A DNA stretch of 49,054 nt. Source: Caldifarciminota bacterium. Lineage in GTDB: Bacteria > Hydrothermota > UBA3073 > JACQXS01 > JAGMCI01. The notes under the pieces are model-generated. The model did not search any database, was not told where the DNA came from, and saw only the letters and a program-made list of their open reading frames with translations. The stretch is taken from assembly GCA_023129325.1 (NCBI GenBank), contig JAGMCI010000031.1, forward strand, positions 1 through 49,054, read 5' to 3'. Of this stretch, positions 31,655 to 41,256 are shown piece after piece. The stretch's first letter is position 1, and every line of letters starts with the position of its first letter. The position numbers and the translations under genes were made by a program.

Positions 31655-32920
31655 TTATTCTATACCCATTATAATACCACCTGCACAGATATCATTTCCT
31701 TTTACAAAAACAAATCTCCCCAATTCCTGAATATCATTAAATGTTTTAATAGCAATTGGCCTTTCAGTTTTAATAACAATTTTACCTACCTCAAGGTTCT
31801 TTAATTTATTGGAATTTTCTTCAATTACTTCAAGGGAGGATGAATCAATCCTTTTTTCAATTTTTTCAACTTTACAGAGTATTTCTTGAGTGGCACATCT
31901 TAAAGTTATGCTTTCATCTTTTTTAAAGTCTTCTTTTATCATCCAGAAAACATTAGCTTTAAATGTATCTGTTAAAGAAAGCTCTTTTCCTGGTTCACAT
32001 ATGATATTTCCTCTCTCTAAGAATATAGGGTCTTGTATTGTAATTCCTATGCTTTCACCGGGATGGCTTTCATTTACATCTTCTGAAAACTTTTCAATAG
32101 ACTTAACTTTTATTATTTGTCCAGCAGGCAAGACTTTAATTAGTTGACCTTTTTTAATAACTCCAGTTTCAATTCTTCCCACAACTATCCTTTTATTATC
32201 AATTTTATAAACATCCTGCACTGGAAATATTAAGGGTTTGTTCTCAGGAGGCCGTTTAGTTTTTAAGAAATCAAGACTTTCTAAAATAGTTAGCCCCTTA
32301 TACCAATCCATATTTATAGATTTTTTTGCCACATTATCACCTTTTGACGCAGAAATTGGGATATAAAACTGATCTTTAATGTTTATTGAGTAAAGAAATT
32401 TTTCCAGCTCTTTTTTAACTTGATTAAATCTTTTTTCATTATAATTTACTAAATCCATTTTGTTTAAGACAACTATCACCTGTTCTAAACCAAGCATGCC
32501 CAGTATATAAGAATGCCTTTTTGTCTGTTCTTGCACTCCTTTGTTAATATCTACAATTAAGATTGCTGCTTCTGCTTGTGAGGCACCGGTAATCATATTT
32601 TTAATAAACTCTACATGACCAGGTGCATCAATTATTACATATTCTCTTTTTTGTGTCTTAAAAAAGGCTTGAGTTGTATCTATGGTAATTCCCTGTTCCC
32701 TTTCTTCTTGAAGATGGTCCATCAGGAAGGCAAATTCAAGCCCCTTTCCTAATTCTCTGGAAGCCTGTTGAAATTCGTAAATTTTGTCCATAGGAAGTGA
32801 GTTTGTATCAAAGAATAATCTGCCTATTAATGTAGATTTACCGTGGTCAACATGCCCAACGATAACAAATTTTAGATTTTCTTTTTCTTTTATAATAGCC
32901 ATGTCTTGGTTAGAGTCCAT
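31655..32920 (-). CDS. cysN: Sulfate adenylyltransferase subunit 1 (CysN, GTPase)
   Basis: The 421-residue translation-factor-type GTPase has P-loop GHVDHGKS, switch EREQGITIDT, DAPGHVEF and NKMD. Domains 2 and 3 are beta barrels. With CysD it makes adenosine phosphosulfate from ATP and sulfate, using GTP hydrolysis. No C-terminal APS-kinase domain is fused, and no cysC or cysH is in the window. The start overlaps the end of the permease gene by about 30 bases; M7 is an alternative. It is followed after 1 base by the phosphodiesterase gene. Confidence 0.93.
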   Translation of the reverse strand: MDSNQDMAIIKEKENLKFVIVGHVDHGKSTLIGRLFFDTNSLPMDKIYEFQQASRELGKGLEFAFLMDHLQEEREQGITIDTTQAFFKTQKREYVIIDAPGHVEFIKNMITGASQAEAAILIVDINKGVQEQTKRHSYILGMLGLEQVIVVLNKMDLVNYNEKRFNQVKKELEKFLYSINIKDQFYIPISASKGDNVAKKSINMDWYKGLTILESLDFLKTKRPPENKPLIFPVQDVYKIDNKRIVVGRIETGVIKKGQLIKVLPAGQIIKVKSIEKFSEDVNESHPGESIGITIQDPIFLERGNIICEPGKELSLTDTFKANVFWMIKEDFKKDESITLRCATQEILCKVEKIEKRIDSSSLEVIEENSNKLKNLEVGKIVIKTERPIAIKTFNDIQELGRFVFVKGNDICAGGIIMGIE

Positions 32921-33636
32921 ATCCCTAATATTATGACCAGACTTCCAAGTATAATTCTTAAGTTTTTATCAGACCTAAATTTAGATGTTACAAAAGCTCC
33001 TAATGGTGCAGCAGATATTGCTCCTATAGAGAGAAAAACAACTAAATGCCAATCTGGTATTCCCTTTATGAATAAATATAATAGGAACCCAGTGATGCAA
33101 ATTGGAACTTCAGCAAGAGTGGTAACTCCTATAGAACTTTTGCCTTCTCTTCCTGATACAAGTTGACCAGAGGTAACTACAGGACCAAATCCTCCACCCG
33201 AGAGTCCCTTATTAAAAGAGCTAACAATTCCTACTATCAATATTTTTCTCCAAGAAAAATTAAGTTTGTGACGGGAAAGAAGAATTACTCCCACGCAAAA
33301 TACCAATACCCCAATATAGGTCTTTAAAGCTGTTTTGGGGATATTTACAGCTACAAATACTGATATAATTGTAGCAATAATTCCCAGAATAGTAATTATA
33401 TACACTGTTTTAGAATCATCGGATTTTGGAAGAAAGCTTACATTTTTAAACCTATGATGAAATACTGCTGCAATAAGTCCACCCACAGCTTGAGAAAGTA
33501 AAATAGAGGGAACTACTATTAATGGTTCAAAACCAGCAATAATAAGTACCGGGCTTAAGATAGTGCCATACAGCATTCCAAGACTACTATCAATAAACTC
33601 ACATATAAATGCACCTATAATGAGGCTAAATCCCAT
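32890..33636 (-). CDS. TauE/SafE-family anion permease
   Basis: The 248-residue polytopic membrane protein has about eight helices. It has the two-repeat TauE architecture, with SVGG-like loops (LLSQAVGGLIAAVFHH in the first half and SSFNKGLSGGGFGPVVTSGQLVSG in the second). Family members export or import sulfite, sulfonates or similar anions. Its position between cysD and cysN suggests sulfate or sulfite handling. Confidence 0.87.
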   Translation of the reverse strand: MGFSLIIGAFICEFIDSSLGMLYGTILSPVLIIAGFEPLIVVPSILLSQAVGGLIAAVFHHRFKNVSFLPKSDDSKTVYIITILGIIATIISVFVAVNIPKTALKTYIGVLVFCVGVILLSRHKLNFSWRKILIVGIVSSFNKGLSGGGFGPVVTSGQLVSGREGKSSIGVTTLAEVPICITGFLLYLFIKGIPDWHLVVFLSIGAISAAPLGAFVTSKFRSDKNLRIILGSLVIILGIWTLTKTWLL

Positions 33637-33642
33637 AAATTA

Positions 33643-33657
33643 TTCGCCAGAGGCGGA
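33643..33657. repeat. 15-bp palindrome between cysD and the permease gene
   Basis: TTCGCCAGAGGCGGA. It is the same type as the two tandem units inside cysD (34405-34434) and the units at 27092 and 45115. Confidence 0.7.
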
Positions 33658-33669
33658 TGAGCCTTTAGT

Positions 33670-34500
33670 TCACATATAGCCCAAAGACCTTAATTTCTGC
33701 ATCATATATACTTTTTCCTTATCCTGTGCCCTACCACTTCTCTCAGAGATAGTAGTGGTTTTTAATTCTTTTATTATTTTATCCATAGTATCAGCATTTG
33801 AGTCTATTGGATTGCAGCAAGGCTCACAGCCAATACTTCTATATCTTTTACCATCCTTGGCAAAATAGAGTGAAATAACAGGAATATTTTCTCTTTTTAT
33901 ATATTCCCATACATCTAATTCCGTCCATCCCAGCATAGGATGTATTCTTAGATGTTCTTCATCTTTTGCTTTTATTTTATATTGGTCCCATAATTCAGGG
34001 GGCTGTGCCTTATAATTCCATTTGAAATTCTCATCCCTTGGTGAAAAGACTCTTTCCTTTGCTCTGATGCCATGCTCATCTCTTCTAATAGCCAGATATA
34101 GCGCCCTGAACTTCTCCTCAGTAATGAGTTGTTTTAAGGCATTTGTTTTCAACTCAGTGCAGCACTCAAGTCTTCCTTTATCAGGAGATACCCCTCGAGC
34201 CATTGCTTCTTGGTTTTTACAAACTATAAGGTTAAGATTCCATTTTTGGGTATATTTATCTCTGAATTGATAAATCTTTTTAAATTTGTAACCAGTATCT
34301 ATATGCACAACAGGAAAAGGTATTTTACCAAAAAATGCCTTTCTACAAAGCCACAAAAGGGTAGTAGAATCCTTGCCTATTGACCAAAGCATAGCAACAT
34401 TCTTTCCGCCTGAGGCGGATCTGCCTCTGGCAGAAAATTGTCTATATGCCTCCCTTATTATAAAGACACTCTGGTTCTCTAATTTTAAAATATGGTTCAT
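33670..34500 (-). CDS. cysD: Sulfate adenylyltransferase subunit 2 (CysD) with in-frame palindromes
   Basis: The 276-residue PP-loop ATP pyrophosphatase has SIGKDS (40-45) as the PP motif. VHIDTGYKF, RRDEHG-type sequence, PMLGWTELDVWEYI and SIGCEPCC follow as in CysD. It catalyses APS formation together with CysN. Residues 23-32 (SARGRSASGG) are exactly two 15-bp perfect palindromes (34405-34434). Removing them restores AYRQFKNVAMLWSIGKDS, the usual family sequence. It is the first gene of the operon, with a TTGACA promoter only a few bases upstream. Confidence 0.93.
   Translation of the reverse strand: MNHILKLENQSVFIIREAYRQFSARGRSASGGKNVAMLWSIGKDSTTLLWLCRKAFFGKIPFPVVHIDTGYKFKKIYQFRDKYTQKWNLNLIVCKNQEAMARGVSPDKGRLECCTELKTNALKQLITEEKFRALYLAIRRDEHGIRAKERVFSPRDENFKWNYKAQPPELWDQYKIKAKDEEHLRIHPMLGWTELDVWEYIKRENIPVISLYFAKDGKRYRSIGCEPCCNPIDSNADTMDKIIKELKTTTISERSGRAQDKEKVYMMQKLRSLGYM
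34405..34434. repeat. Two tandem 15-bp palindromes in frame in cysD
   Basis: TCCGCCTGAGGCGGA (34405-34419) is followed directly by TCTGCCTCTGGCAGA (34420-34434). Each has perfect 6-bp arms around a 3-base loop, 30 bases in total, which is ten codons. Confidence 0.9.
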
Positions 34501-34510
34501 ATCCTAATTC

Positions 34511-34539
34511 AGCATAACACCTAATAATATAACTGTCAA
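34511..34539 (-). promoter_or_regulatory. Promoter of the cysD operon
   Basis: TTGACA (34534-34539, minus), 17-bp spacer, TATGCT (34511-34516). The predicted leader to the ATG at 34500 is about 4 bases. Confidence 0.65.
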
Positions 34540-34544
34540 GAAAA

Positions 34545-34636
34545 AGTTGCAACCACAGAGGGCACAGAGAAAAATAGTTACAGAAAGACACAGAATTTCA
34601 CGAAAGTTTTTTGTGTTCTTTCTGTATGATTCTGTA
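34545..34636. repeat. Short CACAGAG-type repeat
   Basis: AACCACAGAGGGCACAGAG (34551-34569) and AAGACACAGAATTTCACG face TTCTGTATGATTCTGTATT at 34619-34637. It is a degenerate inverted element between two operons. Confidence 0.55.
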
Positions 34637-36053
34637 TTATTGATGTAGCATGTTAACCCCAACCTTTATCTGCATCTTAAATTGATGCCAATCCCTAAGA
34701 GAGAACAATCTTTTTAATATAAAATTGGGGTTTAGATAATACGATTTATAGGCACGTCTCACCAGATTTGTCACTTCTTTATCAGAATACCTATAATGCC
34801 ATGTTTTAGGAGAAAAATTTGTCTGAGGAGACTTTGCAAATTCCTTCCAATAATCTTCAATAACCCCATCTTTCACCGCATTTTCATATATTTGAGTTGC
34901 TGGTAAAGGGACAAGTCTTGTAAAAACAGCAAAATCAGACTTTAATTCCCTGGCGAATCGTATGGTCTGCAACATTTGCTCCCGTGATTCATAAGGCATC
35001 CCTATTATAAAATAAGCCAGAGATTTAATCCCTGCACGATTAGTAGTTATAAGGGCATTCCTGATTTGTTCAATTGTAATTCCTTTCCTCATTTTATCCA
35101 ATATCTCTTGACAACCAGATTCAACCCCAATATCAAGGCGTTCACACCCTGCGCTTTTCATTTCACTCAATAATTCTGCATCCACTGTATCAGTACGAGC
35201 TCTGGCTCCCCATCTAAAAGTAAATTTCCTTCGCCTAATTTCTTTACAGATTTCTATTACTCTGTTTTTATTTACAGTAAATGTATTATCTTGAAAATAG
35301 ATATCCCTAATGCCATAAGTTTTGTAATAGTATTCCATTTCATCCACTACATTTTCTGCGGACCTAACACGGTATACATTCCCTAATTTTTCTCTATCAC
35401 AGAAAATACAATGATAAGGACAGCCACGACTTGTAATCATAGTAGTGAATGGCGACCTCATAAGACTGAAACGATAGGTATATACAGGAGTCAGGTGTAA
35501 AGCTGGGAAGGGAAGGAGGTCTAAATTCTCAACTTCGTCTGCCTTACCTGTATTAATTATTTGATTATCTTGTTTAAAGATAAGTCCTTTCGTTTTCTTG
35601 AGTTCTTTAAAATCATTAAGGTTCTCGAGCAATTTTATAAAAGTATTTTTGCCTTCGCCAATAACACAATAATCAATTTCTGGAAAAGCGATTGTTTCCT
35701 CAGGATAGAGGGTCGGATGTATCCCACCCACAACAACCGGGATATTCTTATTTATCCTTTTAACACACTTAGCGGTAAGGAGGGCATCCAAGAAGGATGT
35801 AGTTATCGCTTGTATACCAACGACATCAGGATTTCGTCTTCGAATCTCTCTCTAAATCCTTATAACCTTTTAATCCTTCTGCAATGGCATCTAACACCAT
35901 TGCTTTATGATATGTGTTCTTTTCAGTGCAAGCCGCTATATAGAGCAACCCTAAAGCAGGTTGAGATTGATGTCCTGAAGCCTCTATAATTTCTTTCGAA
36001 GCATCGTAGAAAATAACATGTTTATTAAGAGGTCTAACTAATAATACCCTCAT
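34637..36053 (-). pseudogene. B12-binding radical SAM protein, frameshifted
   Basis: The 5' part (36053 to about 35845) encodes MRVLLVRPLN plus part of a B12-binding domain and ends after LKGYKDLERD. The rest continues in the next frame with IRRRNPDVVGIQAITTSF and then the intact frame 35791-34637. That part carries VVVGGIHPTLYPEET, the cluster motif CPYHCIFC, and a complete radical SAM barrel to NMLHQ. The break falls in a GAGAGAGA run (about 35846-35853), where 2 bases appear lost. An intact paralogue is at 39118. It may be a true pseudogene, a switchable tract or a sequencing error. Confidence 0.8.
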
Positions 36054-36067
36054 TTTTATCCTGTAAG

Positions 36068-37693
36068 TTAAATAGGTCTTCTATATATGTGTGCTGTTGA
36101 CCCATCGGGCAGCAAAAACTCCTTATCTAATTTCTTAAAAGAAGATTTCTTTATTTGCCCCATTATTTTCTGTGCATATTCTATCATAAAAGCACGGTCC
36201 CAATCGCCTTCTCCCTGCTCTCCTGTCTTGGTCACAACATAGTCACATCCTTTTAGTAAATTCTCATAGTCAATATACTTCATAAACTGTGGGTCTCCTT
36301 TCTTAACTTCAAGCGGTAGATTCCTAAGGTTTATGTAATAAGAAAAAACAATCCAACTAATATAGGGACAATCAGGGACAATTCTTATTGCACATACTTT
36401 CTTATTAGGAAAGATAGATTGTTTATCATGGATGATAAAGTCAAGAATTTCTTCCGTTTTCCAATTTTCTTTCCAAGGATGACTTTTATACGAAGTCCTG
36501 AAAAATAATCCCGGAATAATTTTACTCCTGAGAGGGCTCCATCTCGTCCCTTTTGATAACAAACCTAAATTAAAAGAATAGTCAAAGAATTGCAAAAGAC
36601 CTATCAATACAACTATAGAAACAACAGCCCTTCTAATCTTTGGACTATGTATACCTACCATTATCCCCGTGGAGGCTATTAGAGCTATCGGGGGAAAGAA
36701 GATAAGGGCATAAATATGGTCTTTTTCCCATGTAAGGGTCAAAATAATATAGGAAACAACAAGCCAGATTACCAGAAGCCATCTCTGATTTTTAAATCCT
36801 CTTAATTTACAAAATAGAAACAGGCTGAGACAGAATACTAATGAGTAGAAAAAAGAAATACCGTAATAATTAATACCAACAATAGCGTAAAAACCAAGGA
36901 ATTTGAAGCCAAACTTCGTGGGAACTTGAAATAATTCTCCCATCTCGCGAGAGAAAGCATCCCAACACGCATGAGAATATATAATTTTAAAATTAGGTAT
37001 ATACCAGACAGAAGCTATTAAAGCACCAAGTAAAATGGAAATAATAACATTGCGGAGCGAAAATCTATTATGGATTAAATTACTTTTACATATTGCATAG
37101 ATAAGAGGTCCTGAGATTGCAACGAGATAAAGTTCCTTTGTAAGCATTCCCAATCCAAGACTAATTCCAAGAAGAATGCTAAATCCTCTGTTCTTAAAGT
37201 AGTTGGCACGAATGAGCAAGTAGACACTTAAGGCGGCTAAGGATGTAGCAGAAAGTTCGGCCATAAAGACACGTGACATAGAACAAAATAAAGGAAAAGT
37301 AGAAAGCAAGAAGGCAGCAAAAAGCCCTACTTTTTCATTAAACAGTCTCTTGCCAATGCCATATATTGAACAAAGCAATATTATGATATAGACTGCGTTA
37401 GCCATCACTCCTGTATCAACAGATTTACCAAACAATAAATAAAATGGCATCGTGGTAATGGGTAATAGGACCCGGTGTGGATGATACGAACTACTATATT
37501 TACCCACGCCCAATAGGCTTTGCAGGAATTCAAGAGGAGAACTTTTTAATGCAGAGAACATCTTTAAACTCCGTTCAAGATAGGCAGCTTCATCATACGC
37601 CGGGGGACACGCATCAATCTTAAGCCAGACTACCTGAGTTATAATAGCCAATGAAATGATTAAGATTAATAAGATACAGAATTGTCTACGCAT
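36068..37693 (-). CDS. GT39/ArnT-like polytopic glycosyltransferase
   Basis: The 541-residue membrane protein has about 11-12 hydrophobic segments. An early periplasmic loop has PAYDEAAYLERSL, the acidic motif of GT-C enzymes in the position used for catalysis. A Lys-Glu motif (LGMLTKELYLVAISGP) follows the first helices, as in PMT_2 proteins. GT-C enzymes transfer sugars from polyprenyl-phosphate donors on the outer face. The DPM1-like GT2 at 40509 could supply that donor. Confidence 0.82.
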   Translation of the reverse strand: MRRQFCILLILIISLAIITQVVWLKIDACPPAYDEAAYLERSLKMFSALKSSPLEFLQSLLGVGKYSSSYHPHRVLLPITTMPFYLLFGKSVDTGVMANAVYIIILLCSIYGIGKRLFNEKVGLFAAFLLSTFPLFCSMSRVFMAELSATSLAALSVYLLIRANYFKNRGFSILLGISLGLGMLTKELYLVAISGPLIYAICKSNLIHNRFSLRNVIISILLGALIASVWYIPNFKIIYSHACWDAFSREMGELFQVPTKFGFKFLGFYAIVGINYYGISFFYSLVFCLSLFLFCKLRGFKNQRWLLVIWLVVSYIILTLTWEKDHIYALIFFPPIALIASTGIMVGIHSPKIRRAVVSIVVLIGLLQFFDYSFNLGLLSKGTRWSPLRSKIIPGLFFRTSYKSHPWKENWKTEEILDFIIHDKQSIFPNKKVCAIRIVPDCPYISWIVFSYYINLRNLPLEVKKGDPQFMKYIDYENLLKGCDYVVTKTGEQGEGDWDRAFMIEYAQKIMGQIKKSSFKKLDKEFLLPDGSTAHIYRRPI

Positions 37694-37695
37694 TT

Positions 37696-39090
37696 TTATT
37701 TATCACAGATAAAAAGAACATCTGCCAATGGAATGCCTTTATTCATAGCAATAGTTTTAACCTTAAAACCAATATTAGTTAGCATATCTGAAAGCTCTTT
37801 TGAAGAGTGATAATATAAAGGTTTTGAGATATTTAGTAATCTATCAATTGTTTTTGCACACAGGTATTTCCATCGTGGAACTTTATCAACATCCAAAATG
37901 ATTAACCGCCCTTTATCATTCAGTCCTTTAAAAGATTTTAAAAGAAGGCTTTGTTGCACCTGTATCGGGAGATGATGTAAGACATCTATCATTACAATAG
38001 ATTGAAATTTATCTAATTTTATATCTCCAATATTCTGGTTATAGAATTGAATATTTGAACGATTTTGAACCGTTTTTTGGGCAATTTCTATTCTCTTAAC
38101 CGACCAATCGATACCAATAACATTTCTATGAAAGGACTTAAGAAACAATAAATGAGTAAATAGTCCATACCCACAGCCAATATCTATAACTTTGCCCTTA
38201 AGAGGCACATGTTTTTCTATCGCCTCATAAGGACATAATTTCCATCTCAATTTTGCATATAAACCAATATTTTTTCCTAATTTTGAATATAATTTAATGA
38301 CTTTTTGAGAATCTTTCTCAATAGTTTCGCACATTACATCATTTCTAGTCTTTTTCTTCCCAACACCAAATACTGAAAGTCCAAAAGGTAGATTTGATTT
38401 CTTTAATAACCTAGCTTCTCTCAAGATTATAGATGCCAGTAAATGGTTAAATGCAACAGGAAGTGCCTTGAGATCAGACCTTGGTTGGACTTTTTTAAGT
38501 TTTAGTTTTTTAAAAAGACGAATCGCACCCATAAATGGGAAGAGGATAGTGTCCCAATAAGTTAGTTTTTCCACTGTAAAGCCTGTCTTCTTCAATTTAA
38601 AGGATAATTCTCTTCCAGTATAACGGTGCTTGGTATATACAGCTTGGTCATGCTCAGTCTTTAAAAACTCACACGCTGGCACATTCACAATTGCTATCCC
38701 ATTTTTTTTCAAAACACGATGTATCTCTTTTAATGCTTCAATATCATTTTTGACCTGAAAATGACAAATAACATCAGTTGAAACCACAACATCAAATGCT
38801 TCGCTTTTGAAAGGAATATCACTTGCTGAGGCACGAAGTAGATTTAAAAGCTTCCTTCTTTTACAGAAGCCAAGAGCTGTTCCGGATATGTCAATACCGA
38901 ACGCTTCACCATAATTCTTCAGATATTGGAGAACACCTCCTGTTCCACATCCGGCATCTAATATCCTGATTTCTTTATCTTGAGGTAAATATTTTCCAAG
39001 GAACTCAAATATAATTGCTCTTAAGCCACGATACCACCAATAGGTATCCTCCAATTCATACATTATTTTGTATTCCTCTTTATTCAACAA
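37696..39090 (-). CDS. Double class I methyltransferase
   Basis: The 464-residue protein has two SAM-binding domains in tandem. The first has RILDAGCGTGGVLQYLKN (about residue 43), VDVVVSTDVICHF and HRVLKKNG. The second has GKVIDIGCGYGLFTHLLF (about residue 295), IGIDWSVKRIE and IVMIDVLHHLP. The first half is UbiG-like; the second may act on another substrate or be structural. Neither reaction can be named. It lies between a radical SAM gene and a GT39-like gene in the same operon. Confidence 0.85.
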   Translation of the reverse strand: MLNKEEYKIMYELEDTYWWYRGLRAIIFEFLGKYLPQDKEIRILDAGCGTGGVLQYLKNYGEAFGIDISGTALGFCKRRKLLNLLRASASDIPFKSEAFDVVVSTDVICHFQVKNDIEALKEIHRVLKKNGIAIVNVPACEFLKTEHDQAVYTKHRYTGRELSFKLKKTGFTVEKLTYWDTILFPFMGAIRLFKKLKLKKVQPRSDLKALPVAFNHLLASIILREARLLKKSNLPFGLSVFGVGKKKTRNDVMCETIEKDSQKVIKLYSKLGKNIGLYAKLRWKLCPYEAIEKHVPLKGKVIDIGCGYGLFTHLLFLKSFHRNVIGIDWSVKRIEIAQKTVQNRSNIQFYNQNIGDIKLDKFQSIVMIDVLHHLPIQVQQSLLLKSFKGLNDKGRLIILDVDKVPRWKYLCAKTIDRLLNISKPLYYHSSKELSDMLTNIGFKVKTIAMNKGIPLADVLFICDK

Positions 39091-39117
39091 ATGCTCCTTA
39101 ATTATCTATCATGGATA

Positions 39118-40509
39118 TTATTTAAACACTTGCATTACTCTTTTGAAAGCTATAGTAAAATGATGAAAAGATTTGAGTTCTCTTAGTAACTGAACAATAA
39201 TTTTAATACGAAAATAGAACTTAGCAAAAGCTTGCTTTATTATTTTTCTTAACTCTTTAATCGACATTCCTGATGGTGCATAAACAACATCAAATTCAAG
39301 ATACTTGTCCCAATCCAATAAATTAGCGCTAATTTCTCCTCTTTCAGAAAGAGTTTTAAAGATATCGGTTCCTGGTAAAGGCATAAAAGGACTAAACTGT
39401 GCTTTCTCAAAAGGCATCTTTAATGTAAAATTAATTGTCCTTTGCGTTTCCTCTCTCGTTTCGCATGGAAAGCCAAGTATGCAGTAAGCAGTCATCTTTA
39501 TATTTGACATTGATGCTACCAGTTGCACTTTATTTTCCATCTCGGAGACACTGATATTCCTATTCATCTCTCTAAGGATATGGGAAGTAGCTGATTCTAT
39601 CCCAACAGCAAAGGAATAAAAACCAGCTTCCTCCATTAAAACTATTAATTCTTTGTTGAGGGTATCTAATCTAACTCCATTAGGACAAGCCATGATGATA
39701 TGTAGGTTTTTTTCAATTAGTTTATGACAAAATTCTTTAACTCTGTTTTGCTCCAATGTAAAGTTGTCATCTTCAATATGGATTTCCTTTACTCCATACC
39801 GATTGACCAACAATTCTATTTCTGATATTACATTATCAACACTCCTTTTCCTGAGCAACCTTCCAGAAACAATATGAGCTGCACAATATTTACATCTGTA
39901 GGGGCATCCCCTCGTGGTAATAATAGGAGCAGTTGGAACTCGTTTGGTAAATGTCCCATGGGGAGCTGGGGGATAGCTACTAGGAACCATCAGGTCCCAA
40001 CTTGGAAAATCTAAAGTATCCAGATTTTGTATAAATTTTTGAGGATTCATTCGTATTTTCTTATTGTCTCGGAATACTAAACCTGGAATGTCATCCAAAC
40101 GGTCAGTATTTCCTTCTATATATTGAAGTAATTTAGGTAATCCTATTTCTGCTTCACCCTGGAACAAAAAATCTGTTTCCTTAAAATCTAATATAGTCCC
40201 TCTCGGCATTGCAGAAGGATGAGGACCTCCAAGAATAATGGTAATTTCAGGGTCTACTCGCTTAATGCTATTAAGGGTCCCCCGGACAAAACGGAAATCA
40301 CAAGTAAACATTTGAATTCCTATTATGTCTGGTTTATGAGCATCTATGAATCTCTCGAAATCCAAGAAGTTCATTTTTTCCTTAACACAATCTAAAATTT
40401 TTACCTCATGTCCCTTTTTTCTAATCTGGGTCGCCAGATATCCTAAGCCAAGATTAGGAATAATCACCGAAACATACCGATTAATAGGTCGTACCAGCAA
40501 CACTTTCAT
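39118..40509 (-). CDS. B12-binding radical SAM protein
   Basis: 463 residues. An N-terminal cobalamin-binding domain (MKVLLVRPINRYVS, LGLGYLATQIRKKGHEVKILD, GGPHPSAMP) precedes a radical SAM barrel with CPYRCKYC and the SAM-binding stretch IHIEDDNF. Such enzymes often methylate unactivated carbons in sugars, lipids or antibiotics. Its ATG shares one base with the stop of the upstream GT2 gene. The frameshifted gene at 34637 is a paralogue from the same cluster. Confidence 0.88.
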   Translation of the reverse strand: MKVLLVRPINRYVSVIIPNLGLGYLATQIRKKGHEVKILDCVKEKMNFLDFERFIDAHKPDIIGIQMFTCDFRFVRGTLNSIKRVDPEITIILGGPHPSAMPRGTILDFKETDFLFQGEAEIGLPKLLQYIEGNTDRLDDIPGLVFRDNKKIRMNPQKFIQNLDTLDFPSWDLMVPSSYPPAPHGTFTKRVPTAPIITTRGCPYRCKYCAAHIVSGRLLRKRSVDNVISEIELLVNRYGVKEIHIEDDNFTLEQNRVKEFCHKLIEKNLHIIMACPNGVRLDTLNKELIVLMEEAGFYSFAVGIESATSHILREMNRNISVSEMENKVQLVASMSNIKMTAYCILGFPCETREETQRTINFTLKMPFEKAQFSPFMPLPGTDIFKTLSERGEISANLLDWDKYLEFDVVYAPSGMSIKELRKIIKQAFAKFYFRIKIIVQLLRELKSFHHFTIAFKRVMQVFK

Positions 40510-41225
40510 TACTTCCTTGAAGTCTTAGAGTAAAAGACTAAACTAACCCATAACTTCAATAAATCTTTTCCAATCCTGAGTAGTCTTCTTAAACTAAAAA
40601 ATTGTGATTTTCCACTCATCCGATAGTAATGGTGAACAGGGACCTCAGCAAATTTGAATCCAGCATTATGAATCTTTTTAATCATCTCCACACATATCAC
40701 CCCACTATCTGATACTAAATTTACTTTATTAAAAATAGACCTCCGCATTAGGCGAAAATCACAATCCACATCTCGTAATGGAAGACCAAAAGCAAATTTA
40801 ACAATATAGTGGTATAATCTTCCTATAATCACTCGGTAAAGTGGGTCCATCCGTTTTATTTTATAACCATTAACCATATCTATATTACATCTCATAAAGG
40901 GAAGTAAATTTTTAATCTCACTAACATCATATTGGGCATCACCATCGGTATAGAATATATATTCATACTTACAGTTTGAAATCCCAGTTCTTATAGCTGC
41001 GCCATAACCCATATTCTTTGGGTGATGGATAACACGAACTTTATTGAATTGCTTTTCCAATATACTAAGAATCTGTTTAGTGCGTGCATTACTTCCATCA
41101 TCTACAAGTATAATCTCATATTTTTTAGTTAGTGACTCAGCCGTAGAAACTGCTAACGCCACCATACTGCCAATAGTTCCCCAATCATTGTAAACAGGGA
41201 AAAACATAGAGAGCTCTTTAAACAC
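40509..41225 (-). CDS. GT2-family polyprenyl-phosphate glycosyltransferase (DPM1-like)
   Basis: The GT-A enzyme has FFPVYNDWGTI, ILVDDGSNART, GYGAAIRTGI and DGDAQYDVSEIKNLL (metal site DGDAQ), then LRDVDCDFRLMRR. These are the motifs of enzymes that charge undecaprenyl or dolichyl phosphate with a hexose. The GTG at 41225, just after GGGAGAAAGG, is preferred; an upstream ATG at 41294 would overlap the epimerase gene by 38 bases. The product could feed the GT39-like transferases in this cluster. Confidence 0.86.
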   Translation of the reverse strand: MFKELSMFFPVYNDWGTIGSMVALAVSTAESLTKKYEIILVDDGSNARTKQILSILEKQFNKVRVIHHPKNMGYGAAIRTGISNCKYEYIFYTDGDAQYDVSEIKNLLPFMRCNIDMVNGYKIKRMDPLYRVIIGRLYHYIVKFAFGLPLRDVDCDFRLMRRSIFNKVNLVSDSGVICVEMIKKIHNAGFKFAEVPVHHYYRMSGKSQFFSLRRLLRIGKDLLKLWVSLVFYSKTSRK

Positions 41226-41256
41226 CCTTTCTCCCTTCCTTAAGATTTCTGCTGTG

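Noticed and set aside
34022-34270. Plus-strand frame inside cysD, and similar antisense frames across the glycan clusters
   Set aside because: Shadows of strongly supported minus-strand genes.
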